Shown here: positions 6,905 through 16,651 of the stretch, piece after piece
How positions within the stretch are numbered: the stretch's first letter is position 1
How the letters are laid out: every line of letters begins with the position of its first letter
Assembly: GCF_003253705.1 (NCBI RefSeq)
Contig: NZ_QKYU01000032.1
Span: 1-47,889, forward strand
Direction: 5' to 3'
Source: Humitalea rosea
Lineage (GTDB): Bacteria > Pseudomonadota > Alphaproteobacteria > Acetobacterales > Acetobacteraceae
DNA length: 47,889 bases
Translations under genes and position numbers: made by a program
Notes under the pieces: generated by a model
Database searches by the model: none
Told to the model about the DNA's origin: nothing
Seen by the model: only the letters and a program-made list of their open reading frames with translations

Positions 6905-8077
6905 ATGGACCAGTCGATTAATCCGGAGGCGGACCCTCACGCGGAAATCCGGCGTGAAGTCGGAAAACTCTGCGCACGCTTTCCTGGTGAATATTGGCGT
7001 AAGTTGGATGCCGAACGGGGCTATCCAACTGAATTCGTTAACGCCTTGACGCGCGAAGGTTGGCTTGGCGCCCTCATCCCCGAGGAATTCGGCGGCTCCG
7101 GCCTGCCGCTCTCCGCCGCCGCAGCCATCCTGGAGGAAATTCATGCCTCGGGAAGCAATGGCGGAGCCTGCCACGCCCAGATGTACATCATGGGCACGTT
7201 GCTGCGGCATGGCAGCGAGGCGCAGAAGGCCGAGTACCTGCCCAAGATTGCCTCGGGCGAGCTTCGCCTACAGGCATTCGGTGTGACCGAGCCCACGTCG
7301 GGCACGGACACCACCGCGCTGCGCACCACGGCACGCCGGGAGGGTGATACCTGGGTCGTGAAGGGACAGAAGATCTGGACCAGTCGCGCCGAGCATTCCG
7401 ACCTGATGCTGCTCTTGGCCCGCACCACACCGCGCGACCAGGTGGCGAAGAAGACCGAGGGGCTCTCCACCTTCCTCGTCGATATGCGCAAGGTGCTGAA
7501 CAATGGCCTGACCATTCGGCCGATCCGCACAATGATGAATCACAACACCTGCGAGGTGTTCTTCGACGACATGGTGATCCCGGCTGACGCCTTGGTCGGC
7601 GTCGAGGGCAAGGGCTTTCGCTATATCCTGGACGGAATGAACGCCGAGCGCCTGCTGATCACCGCCGAATGCATCGGCGACGCCAAGTGGTTCATCGGGA
7701 AGGCGACCGCCTATGCCAAGGAGCGCGTGCTCTTCGGCCGGCCGATCGGCCAAAACCAGGGCGTGCAGTTCCCCATCGCCCGCGCCTACGCCCAAATGCG
7801 CGCGGCCGAAGGCATCCTGCAGCGTGGCCTCCAAAAATTCGAGGCGGGCCAGAACTGCGGCGAGGAAGCCAACATGGGCAAGATGCTCGGGGCCGAGGCG
7901 TCCTGGGCCGCAGCTGAGGCCTGCGTACAGACCCATGGCGGTTTCGGCTTCGCCGAAGAATACGACATCGAGCGGAAGTTTCGCGAAACGCGCCTCTATC
8001 AGGTGGCGCCGATCAGCACGAACCTTATCCTGTCGTACATCGGCGAGCATGTGCTCGGCCTGCCACGTTCCTATTGA
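6905..8077 (+). CDS. acyl-CoA dehydrogenase family flavoprotein
   Basis: This 390-residue FAD enzyme would desaturate an acyl-CoA thioester. It shows the N-terminal helical domain, the middle beta domain (QAFGVTEPTSGTDTTAL, KGQKIWTSRAEHSD) and the C-terminal helical domain ending in THGGFGFAEEYDIERKFRE. The usual catalytic Glu near the C-terminus is replaced by Gln366 in RLYQVAPIS. Glu248 in GMNAERLLI sits at the helix-G position used as the base by isovaleryl-CoA dehydrogenase, so the base has probably moved. The start at 6905 has GGGG six bases upstream; an ATG at 6899 is possible. Its stop overlaps the next start by one base (TGATG), so the two products probably act on the same CoA ester. 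Confidence 0.88.
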   Translation: MDQSINPEADPHAEIRREVGKLCARFPGEYWRKLDAERGYPTEFVNALTREGWLGALIPEEFGGSGLPLSAAAAILEEIHASGSNGGACHAQMYIMGTLLRHGSEAQKAEYLPKIASGELRLQAFGVTEPTSGTDTTALRTTARREGDTWVVKGQKIWTSRAEHSDLMLLLARTTPRDQVAKKTEGLSTFLVDMRKVLNNGLTIRPIRTMMNHNTCEVFFDDMVIPADALVGVEGKGFRYILDGMNAERLLITAECIGDAKWFIGKATAYAKERVLFGRPIGQNQGVQFPIARAYAQMRAAEGILQRGLQKFEAGQNCGEEANMGKMLGAEASWAAAEACVQTHGGFGFAEEYDIERKFRETRLYQVAPISTNLILSYIGEHVLGLPRSY

Positions 8078-9204
8078 TGCGGCCGCTCGAAGGCCTGCTC
8101 GTCGTCGCGATGGAGCAGGCGGTTGCCGCCCCTTTCTGTTCCATGCGACTGGCAGATGCGGGCGCACGGGTCATCAAGATCGAACGCGCCGAGGGTGATT
8201 TCGCCCGCGGCTACGATGCGGCGGCTCAGGGACTTTCCACGTATTTCGTCTGGCTGAATCGGGGCAAGGAAAGCGTCTGCCTCGACATCAAGGCGCCCGC
8301 GGACAAGGCGCTGCTGGACCGATTGATCGCCCGCGCCGACGTCTTCATTCAAAATCTCGCGCCTGGGGCGATGGCCCGCGCGGGCTTCGGAAGCGCGGAG
8401 TTGCGCGCCAAATATCCGCGGCTGATCACCGTCGATATCTCTGGCTATGGCGAGAGCGGCGATTACGCGACCATGAAGGCCTATGACCTGCTGGTTCAGG
8501 CCGAGGTCGGCCTCGCCTCGATCACCGGGCACCCGGCCGGTCCGGGACGTGTGGGCGTTTCCGCCTGCGACATCACCTGCGGGATGAACGCCCAATCCGC
8601 GGTCCTGGAGGCGCTGATCTCCCGCAGCCTGACCGGACGGGGCAGCGGTATCGCCGTTTCCCTATTCGATGCCATGGCCGATTGGATGAACGTCCCGCTG
8701 CTGTATTTCGAAGGTACCGGGACCGCGCCGGCCCGCGTCGGCCTCGCCCATCCCTCGATCTGCCCCTATGGCGCCTTCGCCACCGCCGATGGGGCGCTGG
8801 TACTTATCAGTATCCAGAACGAGCGGGAATTCGCGCGCCTCTGCGCGGTATTTCTTGGGGATGCGACGCTGCCTCAGCGCGAAGGGTTCAGGAGCAATGT
8901 CGAACGCGTCGCCCATCGGACCATGGTGGATGCCCGCGTAGGAGAAGGGTTTGCCGCGCTGACCCGCGACGCCTGTGCGGCCAAGCTGCGCGCGGCGGAT
9001 ATTGCCTTCGGCTTCGTCAATGACATGGCGGGGCTCGCCTCGCACCCTGCCCTGCGGCGGGTGGAGGTGGCCACACCGGGTGGTCCAGTGGCCCTGGCGG
9101 CGCCACCGGCGGTGCTTTCCGATGGAGTTCGACCGCTGGGCCCGGTGCCAGGGCTTGGCGAACACACCGCCGCAGTGCGGGCGGAGTTCACCGGACCGGC
9201 CTGA
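8077..9204 (+). CDS. class III (CaiB/BaiF) CoA-transferase
   Basis: This 375-residue enzyme would move CoA between an acyl-CoA donor and a carboxylic acid. The family fold is clear: an early ADAGARVIKIER segment, LNRGKESVCLDIK, VDISGYGESG, and YDLLVQAEVGLASITG. The likely catalytic aspartate is Asp165 in SACDITCGMNA, which matches the aspartate of formyl-CoA transferase. Translation is coupled to the upstream dehydrogenase through TGATG. The natural model is CoA activation of an acid followed by dehydrogenation; the acid is not evident. Confidence 0.88.
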   Translation: MRPLEGLLVVAMEQAVAAPFCSMRLADAGARVIKIERAEGDFARGYDAAAQGLSTYFVWLNRGKESVCLDIKAPADKALLDRLIARADVFIQNLAPGAMARAGFGSAELRAKYPRLITVDISGYGESGDYATMKAYDLLVQAEVGLASITGHPAGPGRVGVSACDITCGMNAQSAVLEALISRSLTGRGSGIAVSLFDAMADWMNVPLLYFEGTGTAPARVGLAHPSICPYGAFATADGALVLISIQNEREFARLCAVFLGDATLPQREGFRSNVERVAHRTMVDARVGEGFAALTRDACAAKLRAADIAFGFVNDMAGLASHPALRRVEVATPGGPVALAAPPAVLSDGVRPLGPVPGLGEHTAAVRAEFTGPA

Positions 9205-9285
9205 CGTTCACTTGAGACGAACGGAGGTTGGGGGCACTCGCCTCCCGCGTCCCAGCAAAGGCTGAGGCAGCCGAAGAGGCCATAG

Positions 9286-10044
9286 TCAGTAGCCGCGCCC
9301 CCCGAGCAGACGAGGGGTGGCGCGGGAGGCCAGGGGGATCGGCGCCGCACGATAGGCTTCGATCCCTCGCCCGCGCTCGCCATGCGATAGCGATGGCATC
9401 GTCCCACCGGCCAGGCCGCCCCCCCGGTTTGCCACTGGTAGCGACACTGGCGGCCGGCTCATCGCGACATAGGCCGGATGCCCGCCGGCCAGCCGCGCCT
9501 CCTCCGGCCAAGCCGCTGCGATCCGGGCACGATAGGTGGCGGCGAGATCCGGTGTATGCGAATGGTAATGCCCTGCCGCCTGCAGCCACTCCGGTGAGGC
9601 ATCCTGCAGCCCGCGGAGAAAACGCGCGGCATAGCGGGCGTTAGCCAACGGATCAAAAGCCTGCTCCAGGCTGGTAAAGGCATTCGGGTGGTGCAGCAGG
9701 TTGATCTGCATGCAACCGACGTCAATGACCCGAACCCCACGCGCCTGAAGCTGCCGCAAAGCGGCAATCGCTTCCTCCCGTGAGCGGAAAAATTGGCCGC
9801 GCCCCTCGGCATTCAAGGTCCAAGGCCAGGGACCGAAGGCGCCTGTGGCGGGGTCGCGGCGGCCGGATTCCACCCGGCCGATCGCCTGCAACAAGCCCGG
9901 CGGAATCGATGCTTCGCGCTCGGCGACAGCGATCGCGGCCCGACAGCCGCCATCCCTGGCCAAGGGCCCCGGAAGCTCATCGGCGCCGGCGGCGCGCAGG
10001 AGCGAGAGCATCAGGACGAGGGCAAACGGCAGAGCGAAGCGCAT
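9286..10044 (-). CDS. exported lytic transglycosylase (SLT-type)
   Basis: The 252-residue product has a signal peptide (FALPFALVLMLSLLRAAGA) cleaved near residue 21. The lysozyme-like SLT domain follows: AIGRVESGR carries the catalytic Glu, GCMQINLLHHP is the central motif, and AARFLRGLQ and AAGHYHSHTPD follow. It would cleave peptidoglycan glycan strands in the periplasm. The last 60 residues are Gly/Arg/Pro-rich and outside the domain. It is divergent from a small RHH-like gene. A role in envelope assembly such as a secretion or flagellar system is possible, but no such genes are in view. Confidence 0.85.
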   Translation of the reverse strand: MRFALPFALVLMLSLLRAAGADELPGPLARDGGCRAAIAVAEREASIPPGLLQAIGRVESGRRDPATGAFGPWPWTLNAEGRGQFFRSREEAIAALRQLQARGVRVIDVGCMQINLLHHPNAFTSLEQAFDPLANARYAARFLRGLQDASPEWLQAAGHYHSHTPDLAATYRARIAAAWPEEARLAGGHPAYVAMSRPPVSLPVANRGGGLAGGTMPSLSHGERGRGIEAYRAAPIPLASRATPRLLGGRGY

Positions 10045-10141
10045 GCTCGACCAGGAGCAACGGCCGTGCCGCTGCTACCAACCAGCAACCAGCCGCCATG
10101 CAGCGCATTTCAGTTGGAGGCACCGGCAAGGAGATAGCCTA

Positions 10142-10399
10142 ATGGACAAGTTCCCCATGAAAATCGACCCTGAGGTGCTCGTTCTCGCCGGACGTTTGGC
10201 AGCACGGGAGGGTCGTTCCGTGGCGGCGATCATCGAAGCGGCGATACGTGCCTATGCCACTACGACCAACATCTCACCCAGCATCGCCGAGTTGGAGGCA
10301 CGCGCCGTCGGGCCTGAGGATGAGGATCGAGGCGGGCCAGAGGCGCCGGGTGGGCCCGGTCCGACCGTGCCAGGGCTGGAACAGCGCGACCTGGTTTAG
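10142..10399 (+). CDS. small ribbon-helix-helix-like protein
   Basis: The 85-residue frame begins at an ATG with AAGGAGA seven bases upstream. Residues 6-40 (KIDPEVLVLAGRLAAREGRS then VAAIIEAAIRAYA) have the strand-helix-helix pattern of VapB-type antitoxins and RHH regulators. The rest is acidic, Gly/Pro-rich and probably disordered. No toxin gene follows; the next gene converges and overlaps by four bases. It may be an orphan antitoxin or a small regulator of the divergent transglycosylase. Confidence 0.6.
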   Translation: MDKFPMKIDPEVLVLAGRLAAREGRSVAAIIEAAIRAYATTTNISPSIAELEARAVGPEDEDRGGPEAPGGPGPTVPGLEQRDLV

Positions 10400-10680
10400 C
10401 CGGCGTCTGAAAGGTCATCATACAGGGCGCGCGCCTCGCTGGCCGGGCCACGCCGCTTAGCCAGCGCCAATACCGTCCAGATACGGATCACACCACGCTC
10501 ATTGCCGCCAAGCGCGATGGTCAGCGTATCGCCCGGCCGCAGCTTGGCATGTGGCTTGTCGGTCGACTGACGATTGAGCCGGACCCGTCCCTTTTCCACT
10601 AACTTGGCGCAATCCGCGCGGTTGCGCGCCACCCGCGCGCACCAGAGCCAGAAATCCAGGCGTTGGTACGGCTCGGTCAC
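10396..10680 (-). CDS. S4-domain RNA-binding protein (Hsp15-like)
   Basis: This 94-residue protein is almost entirely an S4 domain: RLDFWLWCARVARNRADCAK, then LVEKGRVRLN and LRPGDTLTIAL. Hsp15 homologues bind rRNA and help recycle stalled 50S subunits. The gene begins 15 bases after the helicase gene ends, so the two are very likely co-transcribed; this pairing is common in alphaproteobacteria and points to an RNA-related role. Its 3' end overlaps the RHH-like gene by four bases, tail to tail. Confidence 0.88.
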   Translation of the reverse strand: MTEPYQRLDFWLWCARVARNRADCAKLVEKGRVRLNRQSTDKPHAKLRPGDTLTIALGGNERGVIRIWTVLALAKRRGPASEARALYDDLSDAG

Positions 10681-10695
10681 GGGGCGGCAGACACC

Positions 10696-13644
10696 TCAGG
10701 GCTTGCGGAGCAGATTCGCCAGGACGGAAAAGGGATTGTCTGGATCGGGCCCACGGCCGCCGCTCGGCTTCGGCTCGAACAGCACTTGGCTGCGCGGAGC
10801 GCGGTCGCCTCCACGGGCGCCACCACGAGCACCCTCAGGCCCACGCGGCTGCCAAGGGCGCTGCCCTTCGCGCGGCGGACCGTCGCGGCGCGGCGCAGCA
10901 CCGGCACCACGATTGCCGCCTTCGCGAGTGCTCCCCTCACGGCCAGGAGCGGGACGTGCCTCCCGCGCCGGCGGGGCCTGCTGGCCCTCGGTCGGCGGCT
11001 GGGCCTCGGCCGGGCGCGGTCCGCGCGGGCGGTCGCGGCGGTCCTGGCGCGGGCCATCACGGCGCGGCGGGCGGCTGGCGGGAGCCGCAGCGGGGGCGCC
11101 CTCGGCGGTGGGGGCGGAGGTCTCGGCGGGCTCCGCCTCACCTTCCGAGCGCGGCGCACGGTTCTGCTGCGGGCGCTCGCCGCCACGACGGCGCGGCTGG
11201 CCCTCATGCCCACGCGGGCGGGGACCAACCAGCGGCGGTGTCGGCGGACCGAAGGCGCCCTCCGGCAAGGCTTCCGCCGGGACCTGGGCGAAACCGAGTG
11301 CGGCCAGCACGCCGGCCAGCGCATCCGCCTTCACCCCCATCCGACTGACAATTTCCGGAGGCAGCACGGCGGGGCCTCGCCGGGTCATATGGCCCAACTC
11401 GCCCGCGATGCGTTCCGCCACATCAAGCCGAAGCGCCGCCGCGCCCATCGGCATCCAGCCCATCGCGGCGCCGAAGCCGCGCGGCCAGTCCAGTCCCGGT
11501 GATGTCGAAACCAAGCCGCCGCCAGGCAGCGACGGCACTTTCTGCTGCGCATGCAGGGCCCAGATCTGCGCCCGCATGGCCATGGCGCGGGGCTTCAGCA
11601 TTTCCGGCACATAAAGCGCGAAACGCCCGGCACGCACGCCAATCGCTTTCAGCTTGGCGCGGTCATCCTGGCTCATGCGTGGATCGGTGCCACCCGGTAG
11701 TAGGCCCAGGTGCTCACGCAAGGTGAAGACTGGGCCACGCAGCGCGGCATCCTCGGCCGCCTTGGCCTCAACGTTGAAAAGCGGCGCAAAGTCGCGCGCG
11801 ATCACGCCATCGAGCCAGGCCTGAAGACGCACCCGCACCCGCTCGCGCGCCGGACCATCCAGGAACTCGGACGGCAGGGGCTCGACCTGAGGCTTGATGG
11901 GCTCAGGGCCGAGTTTCAGCCGCGCGACCTCATGGCCTTCCCACAGGATGCGATGGAGGTTGGTAAGGGCGAAATCCTCGTCCTTGCCCGCTTCCAGCAT
12001 CCCGACCCGGCGCGGCATCTCCTCGCGCAAAGCGCGGCGGGCGGCGCGCAGGACCAGCTTCTTGTCGTCAGCCTCGACCGCAGAGGGATCCGGGGTGAAT
12101 ACGAACCCCTCGATCTTGCCCACCGAGTGGCCCTCGACCACAATCTCGCCCTGCCGCGTCACCGCAGAGAGCAGCTCTTCTTCGGTATCATCCAACGCCC
12201 GGATCAGATGGGCCGCGCGGCGATCCACGAAGCGTGCGGTCAGACGCTCGTGGAGCGCATCACTGACCGCGTCCTCTGCGGCCCGGGCTTCATTCTGGAA
12301 GCGATCAGCGTCGCGCAGCCAGTCGCCGCGGGCTGCGACATAGGCCCAGACCCGAATGGCCGAGAGCCGCGCCATCAGCGTGTCGATGTCGCCATCCGTG
12401 CGATGGGTCGTGGCAATCTGGCTGGCGATCCAGTCCTCGGGCAAGGCGCCATCCTCAACCAGATGGGTGAAGACGCGCTGGCAGAAGCGGGTGTGGCTGT
12501 CATCGGCGAGTTTCCGGAAATCCGGGATCTGGCAGGTTTCCCACAGAAGCTTCACGCGGGACCTTCCGCCCGCCATGCTGCGGACAGCTTCGTCGCGCGC
12601 GAGGGCGTTCAGCGTGATGTGGTCGGTCGCGTCATTGCCCTTGGCAAGGCCAGCCTGCGGCGGCAGAGCAGCCAAACTGTCCAGTAGCGCATCGATGCTG
12701 GAGAAATCGAGGTTCGAATTGCGCCAGGCGATGGCGACCAGGGGCTCGAAGCGGTGAGCCTCGATCCCATGCACGAGATCTTCGTCCAGCCCCGGGCATT
12801 CTGCCGTGGTGCCAAAGGTACCATCGCGCAGGCCGCGACCTGCGCGACCGGCAATCTGGGCGGCTTCCTGGGTGGTTAGCGGCCGCGGCCGATGTCCGTC
12901 GAACTTCTGCAAGGCAGCAAAGGCGACATGGTCCACGTCCATGTTCAGCCCCATCCCGATGGCATCCGTCGCTACCAGGAAATCAACCTCCCGGTTCTGG
13001 TACAGCGCGACCTGGGCGTTGCGGGTGCGCGGCGATAGGCGCCCCATCACCACGGCGCAGCCCCCCCGGCGGCGACGGATCGCTTCGGCAATCGCATAGA
13101 CCTCGCCGGCGGAGAAGGCGACGACCGCGGAGCGCGGGGGCAGACGCGTCAGCTTCGCCGGTCCCGCATAGGTGAGTTGCGACAGACGCGGGCGGGTTTC
13201 GATCTCGATCTGCGGCACCAGACGCTGCAGCAGCGGCCGGATGGTCTCGGCGCCCAGAAACATCGTCTCGACGAGGCCGCGGGCGTGCAGCACCCGATCG
13301 GTAAAGATATGGCCCCGATCCGGATCGGCGCAGAGCTGCACCTCGTCGATGGCCAGGAATTCGGTGCGGCGATCGAGCGGCATAGCCTCGACCGTGCAGG
13401 CGAACCACTTGGCTTCAGGCGGGACGATCTTCTCCTCGCCCGTGATCAGGCCGACGTAGCGCGCCCCTTTGGCCGCGACCATTCGGTCGTAATTCTCCCG
13501 CGCAAGCAGGCGTAGCGGGAATCCGATGATGCCGGAGGCGTGGCCCAGCATCCGGGTAATCGCAAGATGCGTCTTACCGGTATTGGTGGGCCCAAGCACG
13601 GCCTTCACGCGGGAGGCGAACATGGGGGGGCTGAAATCGGACAT
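10696..13644 (-). CDS. SUV3-like superfamily 2 RNA helicase
   Basis: The 982-residue protein resembles the mitochondrial degradosome helicase SUV3. Walker A is GPTNTGKT (residues 18-25), motif II is DEVQ at 100-103, and the second RecA domain carries FSAGEVYAIAE, ATDAIGMGLNMD and QIAGRAGR. A helicase C-terminal region follows to about residue 800. The last roughly 185 residues are Arg/Gly/Pro/Glu-rich and probably disordered, suited to RNA contacts, ending in a more ordered NPFSVLANLLRK. The start at 13644 is preferred over the longer frame because it places the helicase core right at the N-terminus as in relatives. It heads an operon with the S4 gene. Confidence 0.88.
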   Translation of the reverse strand: MSDFSPPMFASRVKAVLGPTNTGKTHLAITRMLGHASGIIGFPLRLLARENYDRMVAAKGARYVGLITGEEKIVPPEAKWFACTVEAMPLDRRTEFLAIDEVQLCADPDRGHIFTDRVLHARGLVETMFLGAETIRPLLQRLVPQIEIETRPRLSQLTYAGPAKLTRLPPRSAVVAFSAGEVYAIAEAIRRRRGGCAVVMGRLSPRTRNAQVALYQNREVDFLVATDAIGMGLNMDVDHVAFAALQKFDGHRPRPLTTQEAAQIAGRAGRGLRDGTFGTTAECPGLDEDLVHGIEAHRFEPLVAIAWRNSNLDFSSIDALLDSLAALPPQAGLAKGNDATDHITLNALARDEAVRSMAGGRSRVKLLWETCQIPDFRKLADDSHTRFCQRVFTHLVEDGALPEDWIASQIATTHRTDGDIDTLMARLSAIRVWAYVAARGDWLRDADRFQNEARAAEDAVSDALHERLTARFVDRRAAHLIRALDDTEEELLSAVTRQGEIVVEGHSVGKIEGFVFTPDPSAVEADDKKLVLRAARRALREEMPRRVGMLEAGKDEDFALTNLHRILWEGHEVARLKLGPEPIKPQVEPLPSEFLDGPARERVRVRLQAWLDGVIARDFAPLFNVEAKAAEDAALRGPVFTLREHLGLLPGGTDPRMSQDDRAKLKAIGVRAGRFALYVPEMLKPRAMAMRAQIWALHAQQKVPSLPGGGLVSTSPGLDWPRGFGAAMGWMPMGAAALRLDVAERIAGELGHMTRRGPAVLPPEIVSRMGVKADALAGVLAALGFAQVPAEALPEGAFGPPTPPLVGPRPRGHEGQPRRRGGERPQQNRAPRSEGEAEPAETSAPTAEGAPAAAPASRPPRRDGPRQDRRDRPRGPRPAEAQPPTEGQQAPPAREARPAPGREGSTREGGNRGAGAAPRRDGPPREGQRPWQPRGPEGARGGARGGDRAPRSQVLFEPKPSGGRGPDPDNPFSVLANLLRKP

Positions 13645-13758
13645 TGGGAAATGTGTGGACGGCGCGACCCCGTTTGGCAACCTCGGCGACGGCGTTCACC
13701 GCATAGCAATGATGACGCGGGCAAAAGAGGCGTTCCTCCACGCCCTTAGGATACGTCA

Positions 13759-15447
13759 ATGACCTTGCTGCGCCGGTCGCTCGCCGCCCGCCTCCTGGCA
13801 CTTTTCGCGCTGCTTGGGGTGGCGACACTCGCCACCGCGACGCTCGCGGTTGGCCTGCTGGCTTCGTACCGCACGGATGTCGCGCTCGCCGATGATGGGG
13901 CCAGAGCAGCCATGCACGCCGAACGCGCCAATGGGCGCGTCACCGAGGTCGTGATGGAAAGCCGTGGATTGTACATCGCCAAGAATCCTACCGAGGTCGC
14001 CCGCTTCGCCGCGGGCCTCACCCGCGCCCTTGGCGCCTTGCAGGAGGAGATCACGGGCTGGCGTGCAGCCCTGCCGCCGGAAGCGCGGCCGGGCCTTGCG
14101 GCGATGGACCGGGATGTCGCGAGCTTCGTCCAATTCCGCAACGCGATGATCGAGGCAGCCCGCAAGGATGGGCCCGCCGCCGCCGAAGCGCTCGGAAACA
14201 CCGACGCCAACCGTGCCAATCGTCAGGCGCTGAACGCGAGCCTCTCCGCCGCTGCCGCAGTTGCGACCGCCGAAAGCGAGGCTCGCTCGGCGCATGCCGA
14301 TATCACCGCCCAGCAATCGGCCTGGATCCTGGAAGGCGCCGCGGCGCTTGCCGTACTGCTTAGCAGCATCCTCACCGTCATCACGCTGCGCCGCACGGCG
14401 CTGCGCCCCTTGCGCGCGCTGCAGCAGCGCCTTGCCAGTATGGCGAGGGGCGATCTGAACGCACCGGTCCCTGGCTTGGCGGGGAAGGATGAGATCGGCC
14501 AGATCTCCGTTGCGGCCGAGGCCTTGCGTCAGGCCCTGTTGCGCAACGCCGAGACCGAGGCCGCGGCGCGGGACGCAGGCCTGGCTCGGGCCCAGCGGGG
14601 CGAAAGCCTGGCCAAAGCCGTCGCTGCATTTGAGAGCGATGTCGCCAAGGCGATGGGCGAGATGACTGATGCGACCGTCACCGTCGACGGCGCCGCCAGC
14701 GCGATCCGGGACACCGCCGCCACAACCCTGGCCGCGGGCGATGCGGTCGTCGGTGCTGCTGGAGACGCCGCCAATGAAGTCTCCACCGTCGCGGCCGCGG
14801 CCGAGGAGATGTCGGCTTCGATTGCCGAGATCTCACGCCGCGTCGGTGAGAGCGCCGCAGCCGCCAGCCGCGCGGCACAGGCAGCACGGGCGACGGACGG
14901 GACCGTGCGGAGCCTGGCGGAAACCGCCTCCCGAATCGGCGATGTCGTGCGCCTCATCGGTGACATCGCGGGGCAGACCAATCTGCTCGCCTTGAACGCG
15001 ACGATCGAGGCAGCGCGTGCCGGTGAAGCCGGCAAGGGCTTTGCCGTCGTGGCAAGCGAGGTGAAGAATCTGGCCGCGCAGACCGCCAAGGCGACTGAGG
15101 AGATCTCTGCCCAGATCGGGGCGATGCAGCAGGTGACCGGAGAGGCCGTGGAGGCGATCCGCGCCATCGCCGGCACCATCGGAGATCTGGAGGGGATCAG
15201 CACCAGTATTGCCGCCGCGGTCGAGCAACAGGGCGCCGCAACGGCCGAAATTGCCCGCGCAAGCACCGCCGCCGCCCGGGGCACGGAACGGGTCAGCAGC
15301 CAGATCGGTTCACTGGGCACCGTCTCGCGCGAGGCGGATGGGCAGGCACGCGATCTGGTGATGGCCGCGGAGGCGATGAAGGGCCAGTCCGCAGCTCTGC
15401 GAGGCACGGTCGATGGCTTCCTGACGCGGGTGCGCGCCAGCGCTTGA
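13759..15447 (+). CDS. methyl-accepting chemotaxis protein
   Basis: The 562-residue receptor has a first membrane helix at about 11-33, a helical periplasmic sensor of about 150 residues, a second helix ([17 protein letters not shown]) near 190-210, a HAMP domain ([19 protein letters not shown]), and a long cytoplasmic coiled coil. The kinase-contacting hairpin tip is [20 protein letters not shown]. The signalling half also carries the usual Ala/Glu-rich methylation regions. AGGA lies upstream of the ATG. No che genes are nearby, so it is an orphan receptor whose ligand is unknown. It is divergent from the helicase gene. Confidence 0.92.
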   Translation: MTLLRRSLAARLLALFALLGVATLATATLAVGLLASYRTDVALADDGARAAMHAERANGRVTEVVMESRGLYIAKNPTEVARFAAGLTRALGALQEEITGWRAALPPEARPGLAAMDRDVASFVQFRNAMIEAARKDGPAAAEALGNTDANRANRQALNASLSAAAAVATAESEARSAHADITAQQSAWILEGAAALAVLLSSILTVITLRRTALRPLRALQQRLASMARGDLNAPVPGLAGKDEIGQISVAAEALRQALLRNAETEAAARDAGLARAQRGESLAKAVAAFESDVAKAMGEMTDATVTVDGAASAIRDTAATTLAAGDAVVGAAGDAANEVSTVAAAAEEMSASIAEISRRVGESAAAASRAAQAARATDGTVRSLAETASRIGDVVRLIGDIAGQTNLLALNATIEAARAGEAGKGFAVVASEVKNLAAQTAKATEEISAQIGAMQQVTGEAVEAIRAIAGTIGDLEGISTSIAAAVEQQGAATAEIARASTAAARGTERVSSQIGSLGTVSREADGQARDLVMAAEAMKGQSAALRGTVDGFLTRVRASA

Positions 15448-15481
15448 TCGCCGGTTCACGGCTTGCCGGGGGCGCCGTGGG

Positions 15482-16651
15482 ATGTGCAGTTTACCAGCCG
15501 TGTCCCCCGGTATCGCCCATGCCCTGTTGTTGATGGCGCTGCTCGGCGCCGTCGGCGTGTTCTTGCCCTTCCTTCCCGCATTGCTGGCGGCCTCCGGCCT
15601 CTCCTCGACCGAGGTTGCCGTCGTCCTCGCGGCCGGTAGTGCCACCCGAATCATATCGGGGCCGTTGGCGGGGCGGCTCGTGGATGCACTCGGCGACCCG
15701 CGCCGGCTTCTGGCGATTGCGGCATTGTTGGCCGGCTTGACGGTAGGCGGATTCGGCATGGCGTCCGGGCTTCTGGTTTTTTTGTTGGTGCAGGTGCTGC
15801 ACAGCTCGGCTCAGGCGCCGCTCCTGCCGATCGCCGAAATGCTGACCGTTCAAGGGGCGCGGCACGGGCTGTTCGACTATGGACGGGTTCGGGGTTTCGC
15901 CAGCCTCGCCTTCATCGTCTTTGCCACCTTGTCTGGCATTGTGGTGGGCCAAGTCGGACATGCGCCTTTGCCATGGATTGTCGCGGCACTGTTCCTGTGC
16001 GCGGCATTGGCGGCCAGCGCATTGCCACCCATGCCGCGCACCGCCGGCCGAAAGGGCGGGCTGCGCGAGGCCTGGCGCCTGCCGGCCTTCCGCCGGCTCT
16101 TGCTACTGTCCGGCCTGATTCAGGGCAGCCACGCGCTTTACTACAGCTTCGGCACGATCCATTGGCTGGCCGAGGGGCATTCCCCCACCGTCATTGGCCT
16201 GCTCTGGTCCGAGGGGGTCCTGGCTGAGGTGCTCCTGTTCCTGGTCGCACGGCGTTTCGTCGACCGGCTCGGCTGGCGTGGACTCACCATGATCGCGGCG
16301 AGCTTCGGGCTCATCCGTTGGGGGATTACAGGGACGACCGCCTGGCTGCCCGCCCTCGCCCTTGCTCAAGCCATGCATGCGGCCAGCTTCGCTTGCCAGC
16401 ATCTGGCCGCGATGCGGACGCTCGTCGAATTGGTGCCGCCGCATGCACAGGGCTCCGCCCAGACCCTGCATGCAGCGATTGGGGTTGGGTTACCACTGGG
16501 CGTGCTCACTCTTGCCGCCGGCCCGCTCTATGCTGCGGCTGGCGGCAGCGCCTACTGGGCGATGGCAGCCCTCTGCGCCATCGCCCTGGTCGTGGTGCTT
16601 CTACAGGGTGGAGGCCACCCTGCAGCGGATCAGCCCCTAGGAAAATCGTAG
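15482..16651 (+). CDS. MFS permease, HcaT/PPP-like
   Basis: This 389-residue protein has twelve hydrophobic segments. The YGRVRGFASLAFI motif after the fourth helix and the short loops match the phenylpropionate-permease (HcaT-like) branch of the major facilitator superfamily rather than sugar or drug transporters. It would import an organic acid or a nucleoside-like compound; the substrate is not known. The gene begins 34 bases after the chemoreceptor on the same strand. Its 3' end overlaps the convergent amidohydrolase gene by 22 bases. Confidence 0.85.
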   Translation: MCSLPAVSPGIAHALLLMALLGAVGVFLPFLPALLAASGLSSTEVAVVLAAGSATRIISGPLAGRLVDALGDPRRLLAIAALLAGLTVGGFGMASGLLVFLLVQVLHSSAQAPLLPIAEMLTVQGARHGLFDYGRVRGFASLAFIVFATLSGIVVGQVGHAPLPWIVAALFLCAALAASALPPMPRTAGRKGGLREAWRLPAFRRLLLLSGLIQGSHALYYSFGTIHWLAEGHSPTVIGLLWSEGVLAEVLLFLVARRFVDRLGWRGLTMIAASFGLIRWGITGTTAWLPALALAQAMHAASFACQHLAAMRTLVELVPPHAQGSAQTLHAAIGVGLPLGVLTLAAGPLYAAAGGSAYWAMAALCAIALVVVLLQGGGHPAADQPLGKS

